From an uncultured Sphingomonadaceae bacterium (lineage in GTDB: Bacteria; Pseudomonadota; Alphaproteobacteria; Sphingomonadales; Sphingomonadaceae), in NCBI GenBank assembly GCA_947499975.1, contig CANMQE010000002.1:434001-498000 (forward strand): 64,000 nt of DNA, written 5' to 3'. Both the position numbers and the translations under genes were made by a program. The notes beneath the pieces are model-generated. The model was not told the DNA's origin and searched no databases. It was given only the letters and a program-made list of their open reading frames with translations. The number at the start of each line of letters is the position of its first letter. The stretch's first letter is position 1. This document shows, in pieces, positions 7,226 through 15,169 of this stretch.

Positions 7226-9232
7226 ATGGAATTCTCGACGCGTGACGAACAGTCGATCTCAGGAGACCTGTCGGAATCCGAAACTGGGGCGGCAAGCGAG
7301 AATTCCGACGAGAAAGCGGTAAGCATGGAAAAGACAGACCAAGGCAGCGACGAGCTGGTGAGTGAAGCGGCGGCAGAAGCGCTGGCCGAGGCGACGAAGG
7401 CCGCGCTCAAGCCCCAGAGCGATTCAAAGACGGTGAACCCGCGGCGGTTCACCATCACCACCGATCCATCGCGCGATGCCAATTTGACCGAATTCGGCAA
7501 GGAAACGCTGACCGACCGCTACCTGCTGCCCAACGAAAGCTATCAGGATCTGTTCGCCCGCGTGGCCGATGCCTATGCGGATGATCAGGAGCATGCGCAG
7601 CGCCTGTATGACTATATCTCGCGCCTGTGGTTCATGCCGGCAACGCCCGTGCTGTCCAACGGCGGCACCGGTCGCGGCCTGCCGATCTCGTGCTACCTCA
7701 ACTCCGTGTCGGACAGCCTCGATGGCATCGTCAACACCTGGAACGAGAACGTTTGGCTGGCCTCCAAGGGCGGCGGCATCGGCACTTACTGGGGCAGCGT
7801 GCGCGGCATCGGGGAGCCTGTGGGCCTCAACGGCAAGACCAGCGGCATCATCCCCTTCGTACGCGTGATGGACAGCCTGACGCTGGCAATCTCGCAGGGG
7901 TCGCTGCGCCGCGGTTCGGCTGCATGCTACATCGACATTCACCACCCGGAAATCGAGGAATTTCTCGAAATCCGTAAGCCCTCTGGCGACTTCAACCGCA
8001 AGGCGCTGAACCTGCACCACGGCGTGCTGCTGACCGATGCCTTCATGGAAGCGGTGCGCGCTGGCGAGAAGTTCCAGCTGCTGTCGCCCAAGGACGGCAG
8101 CGTTCGCGGTGAAGTGGATGCGCGCAGCCTGTTCCAGAAGCTGGTGGAAACGCGCCTCGCTACCGGAGAGCCCTACATCGTGTTCTCCGACACGGTGAAC
8201 CGCATGATGCCAAAGCATCACCGCGACCTGGGCCTGAAGGTCTCCACCTCCAACCTGTGCAGCGAAATTACCCTGCCCACAGGCGTGGATCACCTCGGCA
8301 ACGATCGCACGGCGGTGTGCTGCCTCTCCTCGCTCAACCTCGAAAAGTGGGAAGAGTGGGATGGTGACAAGACCTTCATCGAGGACGTGATGCGCTTCCT
8401 CGACAACGTGCTGCAGGATTACATTGACCGCGCGCCCGAAGAGATGGCCCGTGCCAAATATTCCGCCATGCGCGAACGCAGCGTGGGCCTGGGCGTCATG
8501 GGCTTCCACTCCTTCCTGCAGTCCAAGGGTATCGGTTTCGAAAGCCCGATGGCGAAGGTGTGGAACCTGAAGATGTTCAAGCACATCAACGCCAAGGCGA
8601 ACGAGGCGAGCATGATGCTGGCCAAGGAACGCGGACCGTGCCCCGATGCAGAGGAAATGGGCGCAATGGAGCGTTTCAGCTGCAAGATGGCGATTGCGCC
8701 CACCGCGTCGATCAGCATCATCTGCGGCGGCACCAGCGCCTGTATCGAGCCGATCCCGGCGAATATCTATACCCACAAGACGCTGTCGGGCAGCTTCGTG
8801 GTGAAGAACCCCTACCTGGAAAAGATCCTCGACAAGAAGAGCAAGAACTCCACCAACATCTGGAACTCGATCCTGGAGAAGGGCGGCAGCGTCCAGCACC
8901 TGGATTTCCTGACGCCGGAGGAGAAGGCCGCCTTCAAGACCAGCTTCGAGATCGACCAGCGCTGGCTGCTGGAATTCGCCGCCGACCGCGCGCCCTTCAT
9001 CGATCAGGCGCAGTCGCTGAATCTCTTCATCCCCGCCGATGTCGACAAGTGGGATCTGGCGATGCTGCACTTCCAGGCGTGGGAAAAGGGCATCAAGTCG
9101 CTCTATTACCTGCGCTCCAAGAGCGTGCAGCGCGCAGGCTTTGCCGGCGGCGTGGAAGCGGACAACACCGGCGAACCGGCGAAGTACGAACTGCCGACGA
9201 CCGATTACGACGAATGTCTCGCCTGCCAGTAA
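7226..9232 (+). CDS. nrdA: Ribonucleoside-diphosphate reductase, class Ia alpha subunit
   Basis: Catalytic subunit that reduces NDPs to dNDPs. SNLCSEITLP supplies the Asn, thiyl-radical Cys and Glu of the active site; ISCYLNSVSDS and AVCCLSSLNL supply the redox Cys pair; SLYYLRSKS has the radical-transfer Tyr pair; the C terminus ends in the thioredoxin-exchange ECLACQ. The first 75 residues are acidic and low-complexity rather than an ATP-cone, so dATP overall-activity regulation is probably absent or different. GGGGA precedes the 7226 ATG; an in-frame ATG at 7325 is possible. The partner nrdB is on the same strand but about 3 kb away. Confidence 0.95.
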   Translation: MEFSTRDEQSISGDLSESETGAASENSDEKAVSMEKTDQGSDELVSEAAAEALAEATKAALKPQSDSKTVNPRRFTITTDPSRDANLTEFGKETLTDRYLLPNESYQDLFARVADAYADDQEHAQRLYDYISRLWFMPATPVLSNGGTGRGLPISCYLNSVSDSLDGIVNTWNENVWLASKGGGIGTYWGSVRGIGEPVGLNGKTSGIIPFVRVMDSLTLAISQGSLRRGSAACYIDIHHPEIEEFLEIRKPSGDFNRKALNLHHGVLLTDAFMEAVRAGEKFQLLSPKDGSVRGEVDARSLFQKLVETRLATGEPYIVFSDTVNRMMPKHHRDLGLKVSTSNLCSEITLPTGVDHLGNDRTAVCCLSSLNLEKWEEWDGDKTFIEDVMRFLDNVLQDYIDRAPEEMARAKYSAMRERSVGLGVMGFHSFLQSKGIGFESPMAKVWNLKMFKHINAKANEASMMLAKERGPCPDAEEMGAMERFSCKMAIAPTASISIICGGTSACIEPIPANIYTHKTLSGSFVVKNPYLEKILDKKSKNSTNIWNSILEKGGSVQHLDFLTPEEKAAFKTSFEIDQRWLLEFAADRAPFIDQAQSLNLFIPADVDKWDLAMLHFQAWEKGIKSLYYLRSKSVQRAGFAGGVEADNTGEPAKYELPTTDYDECLACQ

Positions 9233-9265
9233 GGCGCGCGCCGACCACCGTCGAAACCTTTCAGG

Positions 9266-9297
9266 AGGACCGCCGCGTTTTGCGGGGCGGTCCTTTT
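9266..9297 (+). terminator. Terminator after nrdA
   Basis: AGGACCGCC and GGGCGGTCCT form a strong stem around a short GCG/T-rich loop, followed by TTTTGC. It lies 33 bases after the nrdA stop and separates nrdA from the genes before nrdB. Confidence 0.85.
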
Positions 9298-9328
9298 GCT
9301 ATCTGCCGCAGCAAACGGGCTGGCGCAG

Positions 9329-10171
9329 CTAGAACAGGGGCAGGCGCGTCACGTCCTCGTCTCTCAGCGACAGGCCGAAAGTCTGCGCAAGCGCATCCCC
9401 GTAGGCGTGGGCCGTATCGAGCGAGGCGCGCCGGACATCCTGCCCCTTTCGCCACACGGTAAGGTTCCGGTCCACCAGGCTGGCAAAGCCATCGGGAAGG
9501 CACAGGCTGACGACGACGTGATTGGTGAAGCGCGAAGTATCGTGCGTGGCGGACCAGTGGCAGCCCAGCGCCAGATCAGCCTCCGGCACGGCCAGCAGGT
9601 CGAAGGCGTATTGCGCTTCCCACGCGTCGTCTGTTTTCACGCGCCCGTCGGTCGCCAGCTTCGGCCCCATGCGCTCCACCAGCCAGGCGCCCGGAAGATC
9701 GCCGTCCTTCCCGATGCGGGTGAGCCGGTGGTGCGCCCCGTCGCCGGTGATCGCCTGCGCGCCATCGCGCAGCGGCATGGGCGGGGCGTAGGATCCGCCA
9801 AAGCCCGCGTCGGCGATCCACGCGCCTTCCTCCAGCTCCACCAGCACCAGGCAGTGGGTGCGCGGGGTGATGTCCGCCGGATCGCCCAGCAGCACGCGTG
9901 CCAGCACGATACGATTGCTGAAACCTGTGGCCGTCAGCATGTCCGAAAGGAGGCGGTTATGCTCGAAGCAGAAACCGCCGCGCCGCGCTTCCACCAGCTT
10001 TTCGAACACTTCGCCGCTGCCGCATCGCGCGCCGTGGCCAAGTGGAACGGAGAGGTTTTCGAACGGAATCGCACGCCGGTGCGCCGCCTGGATTTTCGCC
10101 AGGCCGTCCGCGCCCACAACCGGCCTTTCCGCAATGCCTATCCGGGCGAGGTAACTGTCGAGCCTGTCCAT
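9329..10171 (-). CDS. nat: Arylamine N-acetyltransferase
   Basis: Transfers acetyl groups from acetyl-CoA to arylamines and hydrazines. The Cys-His-Asp triad is visible: RGGFCFEHN (Cys about residue 70), RTHCLVLVE (His) and IADAGFGG (Asp). At 280 residues it has the normal length. The ATG at 10171 begins the conserved MDRLDSYLARIGI; residues encoded upstream of it show no similarity. It sits alone between nrdA and nrdB on the opposite strand, with no functional link to dNTP synthesis that I can see. Confidence 0.92.
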   Translation of the reverse strand: MDRLDSYLARIGIAERPVVGADGLAKIQAAHRRAIPFENLSVPLGHGARCGSGEVFEKLVEARRGGFCFEHNRLLSDMLTATGFSNRIVLARVLLGDPADITPRTHCLVLVELEEGAWIADAGFGGSYAPPMPLRDGAQAITGDGAHHRLTRIGKDGDLPGAWLVERMGPKLATDGRVKTDDAWEAQYAFDLLAVPEADLALGCHWSATHDTSRFTNHVVVSLCLPDGFASLVDRNLTVWRKGQDVRRASLDTAHAYGDALAQTFGLSLRDEDVTRLPLF

Positions 10172-10314
10172 CACCGTGCCATGCCCCGCGACATCGAATG
10201 GGGGCAAGAAAAACGTGACGCAAAGCAAATACCATCCGCCTGACGCATTGCGACCCACGCGAAAATCGCTATTGGCTATTGCAATTGATTTGCAGAAGCA
10301 TGAGGGAATAAGGA

Positions 10315-10711
10315 ATGCGCAAGTGGCACCGCTGGATGTCGGTCTTTTTCGCGGTGGTGATGGTGTGGGTCGCGATCACCGGGGCTGCTGCACTACGTCG
10401 TGGTATGGTGGCCCGCTGGCGAGCCGACCGCGCAATCGCTGGCCGCTGCCACGCCGCCAGCGGGCTTCGTCTGCCCCGAGGGCTGGCGCTGCATGCCGCC
10501 GAGGGCTGACACAGGCAACCCGCTGGGCCAGTATCTTGGCCTGTTTCACCACCTGCATTCCGGCAGCGAGGGCGGCCTCTGGGGAGAGATCATCGTGATG
10601 CTCTCCGGCCTTGCACTGGTGTTCTTTACCGTTTCGGGAATGTGGGTCGATTTGCAGATGTGGAAGAGCCGACGTGCCAAGCGCCTGAAAAAAGGGATTT
10701 TCTGGAAGTAG
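10315..10711 (+). pseudogene. PepSY-associated transmembrane protein gene with a single-base frameshift
   Basis: Two overlapping frames encode the two parts of one PepSY-TM protein. The first (from ATG 10315) gives MRKWHRWMSVFFAVVMVWVA then ITG; removing one G from the run GGGG at 10381-10384 continues it as LLHYVVVWWPAGEP and on to FHHLHSGSEGGLWGE, a second helix, and KKGIFWK at 10711. The repaired protein would have about 131 residues and two membrane helices, as in short PepSY-domain proteins. Either the gene is broken or the homopolymer was mis-sequenced; the intact conserved C-terminal half favours an error or a very recent mutation. Confidence 0.8.
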
Positions 10712-10777
10712 CCGTAACTGCTAAGGCTGCGCGTCTGGTGAGATGATCTTAACCATTCGCGCGCTACAGCCGGTTGC

Positions 10778-11077
10778 ATGGCACAGCGAGGCGAAAAACG
10801 ATTTCCGACGCATTACGGATATGGCGAACTCAAGGTTTCGCGGTATTTCGTATTGTATCTGGCGCAGGTCGCGTGGTTCGTCCTCGGCCTTTACCTCTAC
10901 GCCGACGCCTACTGGCCCTCGACATGCACGCCGCAGAACTTGATCGAGGTTTACGGCTGCTCCATGCGGCTGCCGGAAAACGGCGGCTGGCGTGAAGCGG
11001 GGCTGCTCACATGGCTGTGGGCAACCCCGATCCTGATCGGTCTGGAAGTGTCACGCCGGATGTCGAAAGACGGCTGA
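10778..11077 (+). CDS. Hypothetical membrane protein, 99 aa
   Basis: Two predicted helices (about residues 23-43 and 75-90) flank a loop with two Cys (PSTCTPQN and EVYGCSMRLPENGG) that may be disulphide-linked in the periplasm. No family is recognised. The ATG at 10778 has only a weak ribosome binding site; it follows the frameshifted PepSY gene by 66 bases and may share its transcript. Confidence 0.65.
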   Translation: MAQRGEKRFPTHYGYGELKVSRYFVLYLAQVAWFVLGLYLYADAYWPSTCTPQNLIEVYGCSMRLPENGGWREAGLLTWLWATPILIGLEVSRRMSKDG

Positions 11078-11111
11078 ATTCACTGGCTCCCGACAATCGC
11101 TCCGGGCGGGA

Positions 11112-11474
11112 TCAGTCCTTGTCCAGCTTTTCTTCCCGCTCTTCAGCCGCGCCGCCATATCCGCGGTCGCTGGGCTTGGGCGCGTCGCCTCCGTCGTCCT
11201 GGCTGTTGCCATCGGTGCTGGCGTCCGGCGCTTCCGCCATTTCATCGCCATCTTCCGCGCCATAGCCGAAGCCCTTGTCGGATTGCGCACCCGCCTGCTG
11301 TCGGCGGGCGTCGTCATCCTGGTCACGCGGCTGGTTCTGCGGGGACTCCAGCTGGGCACCGGCCTGTTTTTCCGATCCCATTACATTGTGCTGGTTGATC
11401 GCGGGCTGCGACTGGCTTTGTCGCTGGGGTGCGCTGGTTCCGGCGTAGCGGTCGTTTCCGGTCTGTTCGGTCAT
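11112..11474 (-). CDS. Disordered hydrophilic protein, 120 aa
   Basis: Composition is dominated by Gln, Asp, Gly and Ala, with no hydrophobic core (RQSQSQPAINQHN, RDQDDDARRQQAG), so it is probably intrinsically disordered; the C terminus is charged (EEREEKLDKD). Such proteins are common in alphaproteobacterial general-stress regulons. The start at 11474 is set by a GGAG site seven bases upstream; the longer open frame would run into the upstream gene. It lies 49 bases downstream of the 11524-11709 gene and probably shares its stress promoter. Confidence 0.7.
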   Translation of the reverse strand: MTEQTGNDRYAGTSAPQRQSQSQPAINQHNVMGSEKQAGAQLESPQNQPRDQDDDARRQQAGAQSDKGFGYGAEDGDEMAEAPDASTDGNSQDDGGDAPKPSDRGYGGAAEEREEKLDKD

Positions 11475-11523
11475 GGTAATCTCCGTGAAATTCAAGTGGC
11501 GGTCGTATCCGCGTAATTCGGTG

Positions 11524-11709
11524 TCAGCGCCCTGAGCGGCGCGCGGTGTCGGCGTTGCCGTGTCCGTCGTCCTCGTCCTTTTCGGCCTCGCGCTTCTTCG
11601 CCTTGGCGCGCTCTTCATCTTCCATCGGGCCGGTGCGCTTGATGCCGCCGGGCTCGTGGCCGGGCTTCTGGGTAACATTGCGGGAGTCGCGTGGTTCGTA
11701 TTCGCCCAT
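11524..11709 (-). CDS. Small charged stress protein, 61 aa
   Basis: A 61-residue, fully hydrophilic protein rich in Lys, Glu, Asp and Arg (RAKAKKREAEKDEDDGHG), predicted disordered. AGGAGG lies six bases before the ATG at 11709. A perfect EcfG-type promoter lies 36 bases further upstream, so it is very probably induced by the general stress response. No biochemical role can be inferred. It is the first gene of a two-gene operon with 11112-11474. Confidence 0.72.
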   Translation of the reverse strand: MGEYEPRDSRNVTQKPGHEPGGIKRTGPMEDEERAKAKKREAEKDEDDGHGNADTARRSGR

Positions 11710-11744
11710 CGGGGGCCTCCTGACTGATAGGTTCTTGGAATATC

Positions 11745-11770
11745 AACGGATGTGAGCGCCAGCCTGTTCC
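11745..11770 (-). promoter_or_regulatory. EcfG-type general-stress promoter
   Basis: On the minus strand GGAAC (11770-11766), a 17-base spacer and CGTT (11748-11745) match the alphaproteobacterial EcfG consensus exactly. The -10 lies 36 bases before the start of the 61-residue charged protein. Confidence 0.75.
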
Positions 11771-11876
11771 GCCATTCGCCCCTCTTGCGCGCCCAGCTGC
11801 GGCGGATCGTGCGTTTATCCGCCTGTGTTGACGCCTGTATTGACGCGCTGCACCGCCACCATCATGCGTCCCCGCT

Positions 11877-12041
11877 ATGACGGAGGGAACGGACAGGGAG
11901 CACAAGCACGGCGCAATCGCGCTGAATGCCGCCATCGCCGTGTCCTTCGTGCTGGCCCTTGCTCTCGACAGCGACTGGTGGGCGATGTTCGGCTACGCGG
12001 TGGGAGCCATCGCCATCGTTCGCGGGATTTGGGACTGGTAA
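11877..12041 (+). CDS. Small membrane protein, 54 aa
   Basis: ATG 11877 opens a frame encoding MTEGTDREHKHGAIALNAA followed by two hydrophobic helices (about residues 13-30 and 36-51) and ending in RGIWDW. No good ribosome binding site is visible. Immediately downstream another frame encodes LVTAAGVIGIVMLAIWIA up to a stop at 12091, which looks like a third helix; a one-base insertion near 12027 would fuse the two. The gene may therefore be frameshifted or end early. Function unknown. Confidence 0.45.
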   Translation: MTEGTDREHKHGAIALNAAIAVSFVLALALDSDWWAMFGYAVGAIAIVRGIWDW

Positions 12042-12207
12042 CGGCAGCGGGCGTGATTGGCATTGTCATGCTGGCGATCTGGATCGCCTGAGCGCCCGCC
12101 AGCTGCCAATCACCGGGTTTATCCACGACACAAAGTCCACTCTTGCTATCGAATCGGGTTAATGAAACCCTATGTAGGACGTTCGCACACAAAGCCGGAG
12201 ATACCAG

Positions 12208-13275
12208 ATGTCGTTGCTCGAAGCCCGCAAGACCTACAAGCCCTTTGAATATCCGTGGGCCTACGAGTTCTGGAAACGCCAGCAGCAGGTGCACTGGATG
12301 CCCGAGGAAGTGCCGCTGGGCGAGGACTGCCGCGACTGGGCGCAGAACCTCACCGATCACGAGCGCAACCTGCTCACGCAGATCTTCCGCTTCTTCACCC
12401 AGGCCGACGTGGAGGTGCAGGATTGCTACCACGAGAAATACGGCCGCGTGTTCAAGCCGACCGAGGTGAAGATGATGCTGGCCGCCTTCTCCAACATGGA
12501 GACGATCCACATCGCGGCCTATTCCCACCTTCTCGACACCATTGGCATGCCCGAAAGCGAATACGGCATGTTCCTGGAATACGAGGAGATGAAGGACAAG
12601 CACGACTACCTGCAGGAATTCGGCGTCGACAATGACGAGGACATCGCCCGCACGCTGGCCATGTTCGGCGGCTTTACCGAGGGGCTGCAGCTGTTCGCCA
12701 GCTTCGCCATGCTGATGAACTTCCCGCGCTTCAACAAGATGAAGGGCATGGGGCAGATCGTCTCGTGGTCCGTGCGCGATGAATCGCTGCACTGCGAAGG
12801 CATCACCCGCCTCTATCACGCGTTCACGCAGGAGCGCGATTGCCTGACCAAGTCCGTGAAGGAAGACATCATGGACATGTGCCAGAAGACGGTGCGGCTG
12901 GAAGATGCCTTCATCGATCTGGCGTTCGAGCAGGGCCCCGTGCCCGGCATGACGGCCAAGGAAATCAAGCGCTACATCCGCTACATCGCGGACTGGCGCC
13001 TGTCGCAGCTGGGCCTGCCCGCGATCTACATGATCGAGGATCACCCGCTGCCCTGGCTCACCCCGTTGCTGAACGGCGTGGAGCACGCCAACTTCTTCGA
13101 AACCCGCGCCACGGAATACTCCAAGGGCGCCACCAAGGGCGACTGGCAGACCGTGTGGTCCAGCTTCGACAAACGCCGGAGCGCCAAGGCCGCGAACGAG
13201 GAAGAGGCCGAGGATATGGGCCCGGACATGTTCGGTGAAACGAGCGGCGGTGCTGGGAGCGTTGCGGCGGAGTAG
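12208..13275 (+). CDS. nrdB: Ribonucleoside-diphosphate reductase, class Ia beta subunit
   Basis: Diiron-tyrosyl radical subunit partnering NrdA. Iron ligands are visible in order: the Asp/Glu of FTQADVEVQD, NMETIH (Glu and His), FGGFTEGLQLF (Glu) and RDESLHCEG (Glu and His). The radical Tyr lies four residues after the His in IHIAAYSHLL, as in E. coli Y122. At 355 residues it is a normal length; the last 25 residues are an acidic tail needed for binding NrdA. A GGAG site precedes the ATG. It is separated from nrdA by about 3 kb. Confidence 0.95.
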   Translation: MSLLEARKTYKPFEYPWAYEFWKRQQQVHWMPEEVPLGEDCRDWAQNLTDHERNLLTQIFRFFTQADVEVQDCYHEKYGRVFKPTEVKMMLAAFSNMETIHIAAYSHLLDTIGMPESEYGMFLEYEEMKDKHDYLQEFGVDNDEDIARTLAMFGGFTEGLQLFASFAMLMNFPRFNKMKGMGQIVSWSVRDESLHCEGITRLYHAFTQERDCLTKSVKEDIMDMCQKTVRLEDAFIDLAFEQGPVPGMTAKEIKRYIRYIADWRLSQLGLPAIYMIEDHPLPWLTPLLNGVEHANFFETRATEYSKGATKGDWQTVWSSFDKRRSAKAANEEEAEDMGPDMFGETSGGAGSVAAE

Positions 13276-13337
13276 CTCGCGTGACAAGCGTCGCTGTCAT
13301 GGTCACGCAGTACTAACCTATGTGGGACGCTTGGATT

Positions 13338-13512
13338 GCGCATGCCCACCCTGCTGCGCCTAGGAACGCTGCGTTCTCCAAGTCTCGCTTCCCTCCCGCT
13401 GGCGGGAGGGCGGTAGGGTGCGCTTTTATTCCATCCCGCTTGCGGGAGGGGCAGCGAGACTTGGCAGCTTGCTGCCTAGTCGCAGCGGGGTGGGCCTGTC
13501 GGACATCTTCTG
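13338..13512. repeat. Palindromic intergenic repeat, left copy, inverted arms
   Basis: Arm 13338-13410 (CCCACCCTGCTGCGCC...TCTCGC...CCCTCCCGC) is similar to the reverse complement of arm 13431-13512 (GCGGGAGGGGCAGCGAGA...GCAGCGGGGTGGG). Each arm contains a short perfect palindrome of the type CCCTCCCGC-TG-GCGGGAGGG. The right-hand arm recurs in direct orientation at 14012-14093. The element could fold into a large cruciform or RNA hairpin downstream of nrdB. Confidence 0.85.
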
Positions 13513-13557
13513 CATGTTCCACTCCGTTTTCGCGCGCGGGAGGGAGCTAGAGGGCTT

Positions 13558-13908
13558 TTATTTCAGGCGTTGCGCTTCGGTGCGGATCGTTTGCACTACG
13601 CCCTCGGTATTCTCCAGCACATCTGCATTGGTGAAGCGCAGGACGGTGTAGCCTGCTTCGTCCATCCAGCGGTCCCGCGCTGCGTCATGCTCCCGGCGGG
13701 CGTCGTGGCTGAAGCCGTCGCATTCAACCACCAGCTTCAATTCGCGGCAGAGAAAGTCCGCAAAATACGGGCCGACCGGCATCTGGCGGCTGAACTTTGC
13801 GCCGGTCTGGCTACGGGATAGGTGTTGCCACAAGGTGCGCTCCGCAGGCGTGGCCGTGCGGCGCAGCGCGCGGGCGCGGGTGGTGTTGCGGGGTTTCCAG
13901 TCAGGCAT
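13558..13908 (-). CDS. DUF559 endonuclease-domain protein (Vsr/PD-(D/E)XK-like)
   Basis: A 116-residue protein of the DUF559 family, related to very-short-patch repair endonucleases. After a basic N terminus (TTRARALRRTATPAERTLW) come FSRQMPVGPYFADFLC and LKLVVECDGFSHD, giving the Asp, the Glu-x-Asp and the His of the nuclease core, then YTVLRFTNADVLEN. The start at 13908 is the first ATG beginning family-like sequence; the frame is open to 14010, but that part is a translation of the flanking repeat (PLAGGAGGG). The gene sits exactly between two copies of the palindromic repeat. Confidence 0.85.
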   Translation of the reverse strand: MPDWKPRNTTRARALRRTATPAERTLWQHLSRSQTGAKFSRQMPVGPYFADFLCRELKLVVECDGFSHDARREHDAARDRWMDEAGYTVLRFTNADVLENTEGVVQTIRTEAQRLK

Positions 13909-13931
13909 TTCCTGTGTTTGCCCACCCCCAG

Positions 13932-14093
13932 CCCCTCCCGCAAGCGGGAGGGGAGAACACTCACCCCCGGCTTTTCCCGCAAGCGGCAGAGAAGTTTCTT
14001 GTGCCAGCATCCCATCCAGCTTGCGGGAAGGACGGCGAGATTTGGCAGCTTGTTGCCTGGTCGCAGCGGGGTGGGCATGCCTGACGTTTCCTG
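13932..14093. repeat. Palindromic intergenic repeat, right copy
   Basis: Contains the perfect palindrome CCCCTCCCGC-AA-GCGGGAGGGG (13932-13953), a second degenerate TCCCGCAAGCGG, and at 14012-14093 a diverged direct copy (roughly 80% identical by eye) of 13431-13512. The rest of 13909-14228, about 320 bases, holds no gene. Confidence 0.85.
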
Positions 14094-14228
14094 TCCGCCT
14101 CTGCGTCGAACGCAGGGGTAAATTCCTGAAAAGCGGAACCTTCGCGCCGTTAACCCGCTGTTCAGCCTATAGGACGCGGCGCTGTCGTACAGGGCGGCAG
14201 GCCGCGCGTTCGGAACGGAGAGAGAACT

Positions 14229-14774
14229 ATGGCCGAAATTCCCGTAGAGAAAAAATCCTCGATGGCATGGCTTTGGTGGCTGTTGCTGCTGGCCGGCATC
14301 ATCGCGCTGGTTTGGTGGCTCGTCGCTTCCAACGATGACGATGCGGATGTCGACCTGGATGATGGCACCGTGGTGGATGGCGATGCCGATTATGCAGACC
14401 CCGATGCCATGAACGATACCGGCATGGATGCATCCGGCGATGTCGCCGCCATTACCGGCGTTGCCGGGCTTGCCAGCCTGGCCGACATGATCGGCCGCGA
14501 TGTCGAACTCAGCGGCGTCGCCGTAAACGAGGTGGTGGGCGACGAAGCCTTCACCGTCGGCGAGGGCGATAACGAGACGCTGATCATGTTCGACGAAGAA
14601 CGCACGCCCAATACGCCGATGGAAGGCAATGTCGATGTGAACCCCGGTTCCAACGTCACCATCACGGGCGAAGTGCGCGAATTCCCCGGCGACCTGCCGC
14701 AGAGCGTGACGGAAGAAGTCGATACGACTGCCACCGCCATGATCTTCGCCAGCAGCGTTGAAACAGTAGATTAA
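14229..14774 (+). CDS. Membrane-anchored hypothetical protein with acidic linker
   Basis: A 181-residue protein with one N-terminal helix (WLWWLLLLAGIIALVWWLV, residues 14-32), an Asp-rich linker (DDDADVDLDDGTVVDGDAD) and a C-terminal domain from about residue 75 that looks like a small beta-barrel (DVELSGVAVNEVVGDEAFTV, TLIMFDEER, NVTITGEVREFPG), possibly an OB-like fold. The domain should face the periplasm. A GGAGAG site precedes the ATG. It is followed after 11 bases by the PRC-barrel gene, so they form an operon. Confidence 0.8.
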   Translation: MAEIPVEKKSSMAWLWWLLLLAGIIALVWWLVASNDDDADVDLDDGTVVDGDADYADPDAMNDTGMDASGDVAAITGVAGLASLADMIGRDVELSGVAVNEVVGDEAFTVGEGDNETLIMFDEERTPNTPMEGNVDVNPGSNVTITGEVREFPGDLPQSVTEEVDTTATAMIFASSVETVD

Positions 14775-14785
14775 GGACACCAGCC

Positions 14786-15073
14786 ATGAAACATGACGAC
14801 AAGTTCGCAGATCTCGATACGCTGTCCGACTGGCAGCTGGAAAACGAAGACCAGGACATTCGCGGTTATCCCGTACGCTCCGCCTCTGGCGAGGAGTATG
14901 GCAAGATTGACGACATGCTGGTCGACAAGAATGAAAAGCACGTGCTGGCCGTTCGGATGAGCGATGGCCGCCTCGTGGCTGTCGAGCATCTCGATATCAA
15001 GGATGACCATGTCATCTATAACGATACTCGCGCTGCCTCCGGCACGCATTACACCAGGGTTCGCGCACGCTGA
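14786..15073 (+). CDS. PRC-barrel domain protein
   Basis: A 95-residue soluble protein whose core (DIRGYPVRSASGEEYGKIDD, then LVDKNEKHVLAVRMSDG, then LVAVEHLDIKDDHVIY) is a PRC-barrel, a small beta-barrel found in RimM and in stand-alone stress proteins of photosynthetic and related alphaproteobacteria. No partner domain is fused. It is the second gene of an operon with the membrane-anchored protein and is followed by a terminator. Confidence 0.85.
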   Translation: MKHDDKFADLDTLSDWQLENEDQDIRGYPVRSASGEEYGKIDDMLVDKNEKHVLAVRMSDGRLVAVEHLDIKDDHVIYNDTRAASGTHYTRVRAR

Positions 15074-15099
15074 ACTGACGGTAATACCGGATCAGAGAA

Positions 15100-15127
15100 A
15101 GGCTCCGAAGCAATTCGGGGCCTTTTT
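15100..15127 (+). terminator. Rho-independent terminator after PRC-barrel gene
   Basis: AGGCTCCGAA and TTCGGGGCCT pair around a GCAA loop and are followed by a run of T. It lies 26 bases past the stop. Confidence 0.88.
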
Positions 15128-15169
15128 CATGTGCGGGGCTTACGGCTTATCTTCGTGGTCTGCCGGCTC

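Noticed and set aside
7424..9070. 548-codon open frame antisense to nrdA
   Set aside because: Shadow of a high-GC gene: no family similarity, while nrdA has every catalytic motif.
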